From positions 130,504 through 194,503 of the forward strand of contig CAJNDS010000217.1 in NCBI GenBank assembly GCA_905221605.1: a DNA stretch of 64,000 nucleotides. Direction: 5' to 3'. How positions within the stretch are numbered: the stretch's first letter is position 1; the number at the start of each line of letters is the position of its first letter. Below the pieces are notes generated by a model that made no database searches, was not told where the DNA came from, and worked only from the letters and a program-made list of their open reading frames with translations. Source of the DNA: Symbiodinium natans. Lineage: Eukaryota; Sar; Dinophyceae; Suessiales; Symbiodiniaceae. The translations under genes and the position numbers were made by a program. Below are positions 12,701 through 19,182 of the stretch, piece after piece.

Positions 12701-13436
12701 TGCAAGGGTTCAGGGTTTAGGGTTCAGGGTTTAGGGTTCAGGGTTTAGGGCTTAGGGTTTAGGGTTTAGGGTCCCGGGGTCAAGGGGGTTTGGTTTGGGG
12801 GAGTTTCGGAGAGTCCTCCAGGCATCAAATCATATACCCTGAGTATCCCTGAACCATCTGGCACCCACAAATCCCAATCCCGAAACCCCTAAGCCTCATG
12901 CACAGTAGACTCCTTGACCTCTTTCGGGTCTAGCGGTTTAGGGGCTTAGGCTTTAGGGTTTAGGGTTAGGGTTTAGGGTTTATCCGAAAGCTCCCACATC
13001 CATTCTCAAGCCTTTATGCCGCCCTCGGTGCAGACCAGATCCCGAAGTACAGACTAGGGTTTAGGGTTTAGGGTTTAGGGTTTAGGGTTTAGGGTTTAGG
13101 GTTTAGGGTTTAGGGTTTAGGGTTTAGGGAGACAAGCACCAGCGCAGCAACATTGCCTTCGCCTCGAAGCCCAGACCCTGTAGTCCCCAGAGTTGCGCTT
13201 TGGGGTTGACGGGGTTGAGGCTTGAACCCTGCACCCTTTTATCTTAAACCCCACACCCTTACCCCTAAACCCTAAACCAAAAACACCAAAACCCTAAAAT
13301 CACCCCTATAAACCCTAAACCCTAGAATGGAAGTGGCTGCGGAAGGCTTGTCCAGCGCTTGGGGGAGTACCAGCGCACGGCGGTGCCTCCCTTGTCGCCG
13401 CAGGGGCCTCAGTTCTCACTTCGGTTTGGGATTTAG
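465..13436 (+). CDS. Arylsulfatase, 5'-truncated, at least 17 small exons
   Basis: A sulfatase-family hydrolase that removes sulfate from sulfate esters, probably a secreted or lysosomal type. The exons, in order, encode peptides matching the arylsulfatase B/algal arylsulfatase order: RGFDTYFG, YLHGAEDYYTH, GFDLYDGT, FIYLAFQNVHWPLEAP, ALASALDDAVGQV, IIFASDNGG, YPMRGGKNTLWEGGTRVA, VHAADWLPTL, DGMDVWDTFSKG, NALIVGDWKILRFG, CLFNVTADPCEYHNLA, and QRTAVPP near the end. Exons: 465-499, 871-915, 1909-1999, 2785-2853, 3284-3322, 3731-3821, 4632-4698, 5222-5267, 5664-5707, 6428-6503, 8331-8379, 9007-9048, 9772-9795, 10081-10131, 12071-12127, 12366-12411, 13346-13436. The first ten chain with matching phases. 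The N-terminal part with the catalytic CxPxR formylglycine motif must lie upstream of the window. Exons around 6.5-8.3 kb and 10.1-12.1 kb are incompletely resolved. The family assignment is strong; individual splice sites are inferred. Confidence 0.9.
871..915 (+). CDS. Arylsulfatase exon (YLHGAEDYYTH)
   Basis: This 45-nt exon encodes YLHGAEDYYTHMRG, the arylsulfatase segment with the DYYTH block. The acceptor is CAG|G at 869-870 and the donor is GT at 916. Phase 1 is completed by CC of the exon at 1909. Confidence 0.88.
1205..1360. repeat. ATAC/ATAA microsatellite
   Basis: CT-rich, then ATACATACATAAAT-like repeats of 150 bp within an arylsulfatase intron. Long tyrosine/methionine-rich frames on both strands are artefacts. 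Confidence 0.9.
1909..1999 (+). CDS. Arylsulfatase exon (GFDLYDGT...NGTHST)
   Basis: Encodes GFDLYDGTRSAVEFNGTHST and a few more residues, matching the GYDLW...NGTYST region of arylsulfatases. The acceptor is ACAG and the donor is GT at 2000, phase 2. Confidence 0.85.
2040..2780. repeat. Inverted telomere-type arrays in one intron
   Basis: TTTAGGG runs at 2040-2150 and 2278-2460 are followed by CCCTAAA runs at 2525-2587 and 2705-2780, all inside the intron 2000-2784. The two halves are complementary in the transcript. Confidence 0.85.
2785..2853 (+). CDS. Arylsulfatase exon (FIYLAFQNVHWPLEAP)
   Basis: Encodes PFFIYLAFQNVHWPLEAP, the most diagnostic sulfatase peptide here (family form: PFFLYLAFQAVHxPLQxP). 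The acceptor is TCAG|G. The donor is GCAAGT at 2854, a perfect GC-type donor. The exon is preceded by CCCTAAA and followed by TTTAGGG arrays. Confidence 0.9.
3284..3322 (+). CDS. Arylsulfatase exon (RFEGKTGNNSVR)
   Basis: A 39-nt exon after GCAG|G, in phase with its neighbours on both sides if the donor is GT at 3323. The peptide sits where arylsulfatases have the variable 'ky...d...R' segment, so support is mainly phase and position. Confidence 0.6.
3350..3725. repeat. TTTTAGGG array followed by CCCTAAA array
   Basis: An 8-bp TTTTAGGG variant run (3358-3500) is followed by CCCTAAA-type repeat to 3722, within the intron 3323-3730. Confidence 0.85.
3731..3821 (+). CDS. Arylsulfatase exon (ALASALDDAVGQV)
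   Basis: Encodes VCALASALDDAVGQVIHTLK followed by EQGLYE, the AMVSALDEAVGNVTKALKEKGLYENT segment of arylsulfatases. The donor is GA (GAGCTG at 3822). The start may instead be 3744 after AAG|G; 3731 is preferred because it keeps phase with the previous exon. Confidence 0.85.
4632..4698 (+). CDS. Arylsulfatase exon (IIFASDNGG)
   Basis: Encodes ETLIIFASDNGGPTNGDEG. The DNGG block carries the sulfatase metal-site Asp-Asn pair. The acceptor is CCAG|G and the donor is GT at 4699, phase 1. Confidence 0.92.
5222..5267 (+). CDS. Arylsulfatase exon (NYPMRGGKNTL)
   Basis: Encodes SWSSNYPMRGGKNTL; the family has GSNWPLRGGKxTLWEGG, with the conserved Lys. The donor is GT at 5268. Intron bases after the donor read on as a decoy 'WPGG', but the real continuation (WEGGTRVA) is in the next exon. 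Confidence 0.9.
5664..5707 (+). CDS. Arylsulfatase exon (WEGGTRVAAAIRGPG)
   Basis: Encodes WEGGTRVAAAIRGP(G), the WEGGxRVPxFVxGP motif of sulfatases. The acceptor is AAG|G and the donor is GA (GATGAG at 5708). The Gly codon is completed by GA at 6428. Confidence 0.88.
5786..5998 (+). mobile_element. Two adjacent introner-like elements
   Basis: Positions 5786-5888 start with CTTGGGATGTTCACCC and end with GCATCCCAAG, the terminal inverted repeat of a family also seen at 38781-38888 and 59775-59867. Positions 5890-5998 match a second family (TCAGGAATATTTTTCAG, TTTTAAGGGCCATCCT) that also occurs at 18886-18985 and forms introns at 43843-43990 and 52917-53048. Confidence 0.7.
6428..6503 (+). CDS. 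Arylsulfatase exon (VHAADWLPTL)
   Basis: Encodes IAPGLVGTVSNHKVHAADWL then PTLV, matching 'GTVxxxLVHVSDWLPTLL'. The 3' end is either the GA donor at 6504 or a GT donor at 6499. It is followed by one of the longest TTTAGGG arrays in the window. Confidence 0.9.
6546..6802. repeat. Long TTTAGGG array
   Basis: About 36 nearly perfect 7-bp units, one of the longest runs in the window, at the 5' part of the intron after the VHAADWLPTL exon. Confidence 0.95.
6910..7385. repeat. 22-bp tandem satellite, about 20 units
   Basis: The unit is GCGGCCAAATTCTGAAAATA plus AA, with A/T and A/C variants and a few deleted units. On the minus strand it is open in several frames and reads as repeated FRIWPLYFQN/FSEFGRFI peptides. 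This is a property of the repeat, not evidence of a protein. It is unrelated to the telomere-type repeat around it. Confidence 0.92.
7527..7850 (+). CDS. Two tentative arylsulfatase exons, boundaries unresolved
   Basis: Open stretches at about 7527-7542 (after TTGCAG, reading ASAEA) and about 7804-7850 (after GAG|G, reading GDSTWLE or GVRRLHLAGE by frame) lie between the DWLPTL exon and the DGMD exon, where the family has a variable linker. Neither is conserved enough to fix frame or phase. Confidence 0.3.
8331..8379 (+). CDS. Arylsulfatase exon (LELGDGMD)
   Basis: Encodes KWPTGEPRLELGDGMD, joined to VWDTFSKG of the next exon to give the family's LDGxDVWxTISKG. The acceptor is GTGCAG|G and the donor is GC at 8380, phase 0. 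Confidence 0.82.
9007..9048 (+). CDS. Arylsulfatase exon (VWDTFSKGVEVRKE)
   Basis: A 42-nt exon encoding VWDTFSKGVEVRKE, cf. 'DVWxTISxGxPSPRKEVL'. The acceptor is TAAG|G, the donor is GC at 9049, and the phase is 0 on both sides. Confidence 0.85.
9772..9795 (+). CDS. Arylsulfatase 24-nt micro-exon (VLLEAHPQ)
   Basis: Eight codons, VLLEAHPQ, exactly fill the gap between VRKE and VHGNALIVGDWK (family: RKEVLLxxxPxxGNAALRVGDWKL). The acceptor is GTCAG|G and the donor is GA (GACGAC at 9796). The frame stays open for 90 more bases, so a longer exon is possible, but phase and homology favour the short one. Confidence 0.75.
10081..10131 (+). CDS. Arylsulfatase exon (NALIVGDWKILRFG)
   Basis: Encodes VHGNALIVGDWKILRFG, the AIRVGDWKLI strand near the C-terminal subdomain. 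The acceptor is ACAG|G and the donor is GTGCAG at 10132. Confidence 0.9.
11180..11470 (+). CDS. Candidate arylsulfatase exon region, unresolved
   Basis: Between the VGDWK exon and the CLFNVTADPC exon at least one exon must change phase 0 to phase 1. Open islands at about 11185-11275 (reads ASPVLSHASFGALSE then YQIGCKLEEQ) and about 11380-11470 are candidates. No diagnostic motif is present. Confidence 0.3.
11480..11672. repeat. Long TTTAGGG array
   Basis: Almost uninterrupted 7-bp units over about 190 bp in the arylsulfatase intron region before the CLFNVTADPC exon. Confidence 0.95.
12071..12127 (+). CDS. Arylsulfatase exon (CLFNVTADPC)
   Basis: Encodes DLTECLWSFCLFNVTADP plus the first base of Cys. 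The CLFDxxxDPCEYxNLA motif is split by a GC-AG intron (GCATCT at 12128) and rebuilt by the exon at 12366. Confidence 0.88.
12366..12411 (+). CDS. Arylsulfatase exon (CEYHNLASKHPEVV)
   Basis: Encodes (C)EYHNLASKHPEVVQ, a near-consensus arylsulfatase C-terminal peptide. The acceptor is AGAG|G and the donor is GC at 12412, phase 2. Confidence 0.9.
13346..13436 (+). CDS. Arylsulfatase last exon with stop (RLGEYQRTAVPP)
   Basis: Encodes LVQRLGEYQRTAVPPLSPQG and runs to an in-frame TAG at 13434-13436; that TAG lies in a TTTAGGG unit, so a repeat supplies the stop codon. A further C-terminal exon cannot be excluded if a donor before 13436 is used. Confidence 0.8.
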
Positions 13437-13919
13437 GGCTTAGGGCTTAGGGCTCAGGGTTTAGGGTTTAGGGTTTAGGGTTTAGGGTTTAGGGTTTAGG
13501 GTTTAGGGTTTAGCTCTCAAGTTTTAGCTCTTAGAGCTTAGAGGGGTTTAGGGACCCTGAGCTTGACCCATAACCCACCCCCTGAACCCCTAAACAAATC
13601 CCCGAACTGAACCCCTTAGAAGGGCTGAGGTTTCTTTTCGGTTTTTTTTTGGGGGGTTAACCCTAAACCCTAAACCCTAAACCCCAAACCCCAAACCCTA
13701 AACCCTAAACCCTAAACCCTTCTTTGGTGTTGCGCACGCCCAAAGTGCCTCCCCCCCTTTCCCCCCCTCGCTGACAAAAGGAATGCCAGGCCCTGAGCCT
13801 GGGGCCCGCAGGTTTAAGGGTGCGCCGAAGCCCCTAACCCGAAGTCCTAAATCCTAAACACTCTCTACCTATATATAATTAAACCTTAATGGGGTCGTCT
13901 TGTGATTTTGTGGTTTCGT

Positions 13920-14070
13920 GGTTCCAAAATCCTAAATCGAAAAAATCCTGAATCCTAAATCCTAAATCCTAAATCCTAAATCCTAAATCCTAAATCCTAA
14001 ATCCTGAATCCTGAATCCTGAATCCTAAATCCTAAATCCTAAATCCGAAATCCTAAATCCTAAATCCTAC
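13920..14070. repeat. AAATCCT (TTTAGGA) variant array
   Basis: 7-bp AAATCCT units, a one-base variant of CCCTAAA. A second block is at 42260-42385. The homogeneous variant shows local amplification rather than random decay. Confidence 0.88.
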
Positions 14071-14099
14071 TCCCTCCCCCCAGAAACCTCCCAGGAGCT

Positions 14100-14720
14100 T
14101 TTACGGGGCTTCCCAGGCGGCTTCGAAAGCCCCAATTCAAAAATGTATTGTTTCGGGCCATGTCCGAGCCTGTCCCAGACCATTTCTGAGGTGTTGTGGG
14201 TTTCTCCTAGACCATGAGGTGTTGTGGGTTTCTCCTAGACCATTTCTGAGCCTTTCTAGGCTTTTCCCAAACAATTTCCGTGGTGGCTCTTTGGGGTAAA
14301 ATGGAGGGGCTCCGAAACCGTCGATTTCAGTACTAAAAAACAGCATTTTCATTGCGGGAGCAGGCAAATCCTGGGTCCCCCCCCCCCCCCCCCCCCTTTT
14401 GGGTGGTTTTTGAGGCGTTTTGGGGCTGTTGAAAGCTATTTGGGGCTGTGGTGGTGCTTTGGGGTAAAATGGAGGGGCCCCGAAACTGTCGATTTCAGTA
14501 CTAAAAAACAGGAGTTGTCATTGCAGGACAGGCAAATCCTGGGTTCTACCTTTTTTGGTGGTTTTTTGAAGCCTTTTGGGGCTTTTTAAAGCTTTTTGGG
14601 GCTGTGGCAATGCTTTGGGGTAAAATGGAGGGGCCCCGATACCGTCGATTTCAGTATTAAAGAACAGCATTTTTCACTGCGGGAGCAAGCAAATCCTGAG
14701 TTCCACCCTTTTTGAGGTGC
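14100..14720. repeat. Three diverged copies of a roughly 165-bp tandem repeat
   Basis: The phrases GGTAAAATGGAGGGGC, GTCGATTTCAGTA and AGGCAAATCCTGGGT recur near 14295, 14465 and 14618. The region has minus-strand open stretches (14137-14367, 14586-14852) but no recognisable domain. I treat it as noncoding repeat. Confidence 0.75.
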
Positions 14721-14887
14721 TTTGGGTTTTTGAAAGCTATCTTGGGCGTTTAGGATTTCGGATTCAAGGTTCAGGGGTCTTAGGCAATAAGAATTGAAAT
14801 GGTAGATAGGGTTGCCAAATGAAAGGGATCTGGGTGGGTGGGGTGATGCCAAACACCCTTAGTCTTAGTGAATGCTTGGGTCAGAGA

Positions 14888-15060
14888 TGCTGAACCCTAA
14901 ACCCTAAACCCTAAACCCTAAACCCTAAACCCTAAACCCTAAACCCTAAACCCTAAACCCTCAACCCTAAACCGTAAACCCTACACCCTAAACCCTAAAC
15001 CCTGAACCCTGAACCCTGAACCCTGAACCCTGAACCCTCATACCCTCATACCCTCATACC
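14888..15060. repeat. CCCTAAA/CCCTGAA/CCCTCAT array
   Basis: A perfect CCCTAAA run grades into blocks of CCCTGAA and then CCCTCAT, each homogeneous, a pattern of stepwise local expansion. Confidence 0.9.
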
Positions 15061-15091
15061 CTGTGTCTGGAACCCGGTCCGAGGCAGCCAG

Positions 15092-15420
15092 GCGACTGCG
15101 ATCCGTTGTTGATCAACGGCTTCTGGCGGCCGAGACTGGTCTGCATTCTTGTCGACCCCAAGCCTGCAAAAGTTTGGATTGAGGGTTTCGGGTTTAGGGT
15201 TCGGGGTTTAGGGTTTGGGGTTTTGAGAAAGCTCCGCCAGATCCCCAAACACCCTACACCCGTAAACTCCCGAAGGCTAGACCCCTCATAGATGCCTGCT
15301 TGTGACCAGGTGCGACTCTCCCAGTCCGACACCTGGGGAAGTGGTGGGACTCGTTGTGTAAGCGGAAAGGAGGAGCTACGAGCTCCTGCGCGGAGGAGAC
15401 TCCGAAGCCCTTGAAAACAA
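15092..15420 (+). CDS. Candidate exons of an unrecognised gene
   Basis: Two open islands: 15092-15170, after CCAG|G, reads GDCDPLLINGFWRPRLV; 15310-15420, after ACCAG|G, is open with VRLSQSDTWGSGG or HLGKWWDSLCKRKGG by frame. The minus strand is also open here (15054-15431). No family is recognised and strand is not certain. Confidence 0.35.
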
Positions 15421-15438
15421 ACCCTTATCATCGGTATG

Positions 15439-15552
15439 CTTGGTAGCCCAGTGGTACCCTTGTCGTCCCTTTTTTTGTGTTCAAGGTTCCCTATAAAGTA
15501 ACCAAACCCAAAAAGGGTGCCCTTACGTCAATATGGTTACTGGGCTACCAAG
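15439..15552 (+). mobile_element. Introner-like TIR element, copy A1 (TSD TATG)
   Basis: A 114-bp element with terminal inverted repeats (CTTGGTAGCCCAGTGG and CTGGGCTACCAAG), flanked by the direct repeat TATG at 15435-15438 and 15553-15556. It starts with a GT-containing end and finishes with AAG, the layout needed to be an intron. The same family forms an intron at 49944-50057. Confidence 0.85.
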
Positions 15553-15649
15553 TATGATATGTGTGTAATCCGCTTATCATCCGTCTGCAACCACCTTAGA
15601 ATCCCTACCTCCCCCAGCTCTGGCTCCACAAGCCTAAACTCGTCTGTAC

Positions 15650-15770
15650 CACTCTATGGGGGGTTCCGAAATGAGGGTGCCTTCTTGGGGTCCTTTTGCA
15701 AGGGAATCCTACTATTTGGGGGTTCTATGTTAGGGTTCCCCTATGTTCGTAAACCCCCCCACATGCCCTA
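15650..15770 (+). mobile_element. Introner-like element, family D
   Basis: Begins GGGGGGTTCCGAAATGAGGG, has the internal CCTACTATTTGGGGG, and ends near TTCGTAAACCCCCC. Related copies are at 45229-45345 and at 53137-53294, where the copy is an intron. Fragments are at 38540-38615 (reverse) and 40917-40990. Confidence 0.7.
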
Positions 15771-15906
15771 AATCGATGCAGGCTGCCAAGGGGGTCTTGG
15801 GGTCTCGGGTCACATCTTCCAGTGTCTCACTTCTGAGCTTCGGCGCGCTTGGGAAACTCCCCTTGGGCGCCCTCTGAGCACCCCTGACAGGAAGGACCTC
15901 TCGCAG

Positions 15907-16445
15907 GGTTTAGGGTTTAGGGTTTAGGGTTTAGGGTTTCGGGTTTAGGGTTTAGGGTTTAGGGTTTAGGGTTTAGGGTTTAGGGTTTAGGGTTTAGGGT
16001 TTAGGGTTTAGGGTTTAGGGTTTAGGGAAGAAGTTCCAGCATCTGCGGCTGGAACTCCCTGGCGTAGCCGATGCCTTCCTGGCTTTACACGCCCAAGTCC
16101 ACCCATCATTAGGGGGTCCCCGAACCTCCCCCCATTAAAGGGTACCTCGAAAGATTCCCCTAAACCCTAAACCCTAAACCCTAAACCCGAAACCCTAAAC
16201 CCTGAACCCTAAACCCTAAACCCGAAACCCGAAACCCGAAACCCTAACTCGACCCTACGTCTTTAGGGGGGGAGGTTGGCGGGACCCCAATTGCCAGCAG
16301 GCGACAAGATGCCGCAAAGTGGGAGGTTGGTCTCAAAGTGCTGACCGTGACCCTTCATTGGCACCTCGAGAGCTGTCAACCCTAAACCCTAAACCCTAAA
16401 CCCTAAACCCTAAACCCTAAACCCTAAACCCTAAACCCTAAACCC
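15907..16445. repeat. TTTAGGG and CCCTAAA arrays enclosing two open islands
   Basis: TTTAGGG 15907-16028 and CCCTAAA 16157-16245 and 16378-16445. Between them, 16031-16095 reads KFQHLRLELPGVADAFLALH after GGAAG, and about 16290-16372 reads QDAAKWEVGLKVLTVTLHWH. Both look like short exons of an unknown + strand gene. Confidence 0.5.
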
Positions 16446-16562
16446 ATGATTAAAAAGGAAAGCACGCGCAGTTCTTCAGATCAGCCACCCAGTCGGCGCC
16501 CGAAAGAAAATGGGGAGTCAGGTGATGCGGGAACTAGCAGACTCAATGATATTCCTTCATTC
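16446..16562 (+). CDS. Candidate exon, hydrophilic
   Basis: An open + frame rich in Ser, Arg, Lys and Pro (STRSSSDQPPSRRPKENGES) between a CCCTAAA array and a TTTGGGG array. It resembles a disordered linker. No homolog is recognised. Confidence 0.3.
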
Positions 16563-16619
16563 GGTTCAGGGTTTGGGGTTTGGGGTTTGGGGTTTGGGGT
16601 TTGGGGTTTGGGGTTTTGG

Positions 16620-16760
16620 GGTTTAGGGACTTTAGGGACTGTAGGTTAGAGACTTTAGGGACTTTAGGGACTTTAGGGACTTTAGGGACTTTAGGGACTT
16701 TAGGGACTTTAGGGACTTTAGGGACCTTAGGGACCTTAGGGACCTTAGGGACTTATTGGG
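16620..16760. repeat. 9-bp GGACTTTAG tandem array
   Basis: About a dozen units of ACTTTAGGG, apparently a TTTAGGG unit with a 2-bp insertion (AC) that then amplified as a 9-mer. Confidence 0.85.
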
Positions 16761-17216
16761 AGTTTAGGGAGTTCAGGGAGTGTAGGGTTTAGATTCCGGA
16801 TGCCCCTTACTCCGGGAAACATTCCTTACAATTATCTAATCGGGATCTGAACATGATTTCAGGAATATTTTCCTGAGCCAAGGGTAAGGGTTTACGGGCT
16901 AGGGTTGAGGGTTGAGGGTTTAGGGGTTTAGGGGTTTAGGGGTTTAGGTGTTTAGGGGTTTAGGGGTTTAGGGGTTTAGGGGTTTAGGGGTTTAGGGGTT
17001 TAGGATTTAGGGTTTTGTGGGTTTTTGGTCCTGGAACAGGAGGTTGTGTCGAGGAGTAGTTTCCCTTGCCATCCGCCCCCGACACCCTCAGACCCACGTC
17101 CCCACAAGCCCCAAAATATCACCTCTTAGAACACTCTGACAAGAGAAGCCCGAAACCTTACGAACCCATGTGAATCTGCAAGCCCTTTCAGCCCTCTAAG
17201 CCATAATATATAAACC

Positions 17217-17462
17217 TCAGACCCTAAACCCTAAACCCTAAACCCTAAACCGAAAATCCAAAACCCTGAACCCTAAACCCTAAACCCTAAACCCTAAACC
17301 CTAAACCCTAAACCCTAAACCCTAAACCCTAAACCCTAAACCCTAAACCCTAAACCCTAAACCCAAAACCCTAAACCCTAAACCCTAACCCCTAAACCTA
17401 AACCCTAAACCCTAAACCCTAAACCCTAAACCCTAAACCCTAAACCCTAAACCCTAAACCCC
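17217..17462. repeat. Long CCCTAAA array
   Basis: More than 30 units with a few point variants (CCCAAAA, CCTAA). It is followed at 17475-17560 by an open island reading TKQQTAAKNFFRKNEAAACA, a possible exon. Confidence 0.9.
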
Positions 17463-18267
17463 ACACACGCCGGCCAGAACGAAGCAGCAGACCGCGGCAA
17501 AGAACTTCTTCCGGAAGAATGAGGCCGCCGCATGTGCAGCAGGGATCCCTTCTCTGTACACCTCATAGCCCACCCTAAACCCTAAACGCTAAGCCCTAAA
17601 CCCTAAACCTAGAACCCGAAACCCTAAACCCTTATGAACCTTCTAAACCTTAAACCCTAAACCCTAAACCCTAAACCTCACACCCTGAACCCAAAGGGTT
17701 TTCAGAAAGTGGTCATGTGGCGCGGGTTTCGTGCTGGGGGCTTCGGGTTTGCCATGCCTCCTCAGGGTTTTGAGGACCCATCCTGGCCATGACGCCGGCA
17801 GCTTTTAGGGTTTAGGGTTTAGAGGGTTTAATTAGGGTTTATAGGGTTTTGGGGTTTAGGGCTTGAGCTTAGGGTTTAGGGTTTAGGGTTTAGGGTTTCG
17901 GGTTTAGGGTTTAGGGTTTAGGGTTTCAGGGCTTAAAGGCGCCTTATGGGATTTGGTGGAAGTTGGGAGAGCTCTCGGCTTTTGGAGCTAGGCCGCCCGA
18001 CCTGCGGCGACAACTCGAAGTGTTTGTGCGCTCAAGCTGGAGCCTAAATGCTCACAAACAACACCCGAAAAACACTGAAGCCCTAAAATAAGAATTTGAG
18101 AGCTCCTCAGACTTCTAACCTCAAATAGAAAAAAGCAGGCCCCTCCACAAGACATCTATTCGCTGCCGCAGTGAGGGATCTCATGCAATGGCAGAGACTC
18201 CGCTCCCCCTGAGTTCTCCGGAGACTTCGGCCTGAGCCGAAGAAGGCGCCAGTTCTCCAGGGTGGTC

Positions 18268-18680
18268 TTGGGGTTGAGGGTTGAGGCTTGAGGCTTGAGG
18301 CTTGAGGCTTTAGGCTTGAGGCTTGAGGCTTGAGGCTTGAGGCTTGAGGCTTGGAGGCTTGAGGCTTGAGGCTTGAGGCTTGAGGCTTGAGGCTTGAGGC
18401 TTGAGGCTTGAGGCTTGAGGCTTGAGGCTTGAGGCTTGAGGCTTGAGGCTTGAGGGCGGGTTGCGGGTTGCGGGTTGAGGGTTGAGGTTGTTGAGGGTTG
18501 AGGGTTTGGGTTTCAGATCCCCCCCTCCCCCCCCCCCCCTCCCCCCCCCCCTCCCCCCCCCCCCCCTCCCCCCCCCCCCTCCCCCCCCCCCCTCCCCCCC
18601 TTCCCCCCCCCGCCCCCCTCCCCCCCCCCCCCCCCCACTCCCCTCCGCCCCCCCCCCCCCCCCCCCCCCCCCGACCCCCC
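18268..18680. repeat. CTTGAGG satellite followed by a C-rich tract
   Basis: About 25 units of the 7-mer CTTGAGG (18275-18455), then about 165 bp of C runs broken by single T (18517-18680). The C tract makes long low-complexity proline/glycine frames on both strands. These are not genes. Confidence 0.92.
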
Positions 18681-18885
18681 CTCACAATCTTATTCGTTCG
18701 GCTCAGGGCGAATCAGTGCTTGCCATAGAGTGGTTGTTAGCTTTACAGGCTCTTTGGGTTTCGACATGAATGGGTTGCCCGCCAGGCGCGCGCAATGGAT
18801 TTGAACGACTGGCGCGCGACAGTTGCCAGAGTGACTTGGCTCATACCTTGCAGGTTTAAACCCTTCATAAGCCCTTGCTAAACTT

Positions 18886-18985
18886 AGGCAGGTCCTTGGA
18901 ATATTCTGTATTTTCCTCTAGTGGGTTCACGAGGATCATATTCAGGAATTGTTTCAGAGGGTTTTAAGGGCCATCCTAGTAAACC
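18886..18985 (+). mobile_element. Introner-like element, family E
   Basis: Contains TGTATTTTCCTC, GGATCATATTCAGGAATTG and TTTTAAGGGCCATCCTAG. The same end (CATCCTAG) is the acceptor of the intron at 43843-43990. Confidence 0.6.
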
Positions 18986-19182
18986 CTCAGCCCTCAACCC
19001 AGAAGCCTCTGAAAGCCCCTAGAAGCCTAAGTCCTAAGACTCTTCAAGCCCAGACTAGTCATACTCCCGCAAGGTTTGGGGTTTAGGGTTTAGGGATTTA
19101 GGGACTCTACTACTCCATCAGCCCCAAGCATCCAGCCTCCCTGACTGACCCTGACCTCCCATCTTCCTCCTTTTGCCCGCAG

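Noticed and set aside
18107-18769. Gly-rich and Pro-rich frames on both strands
   Set aside because: Products of the CTTGAGG satellite and the C-rich tract.
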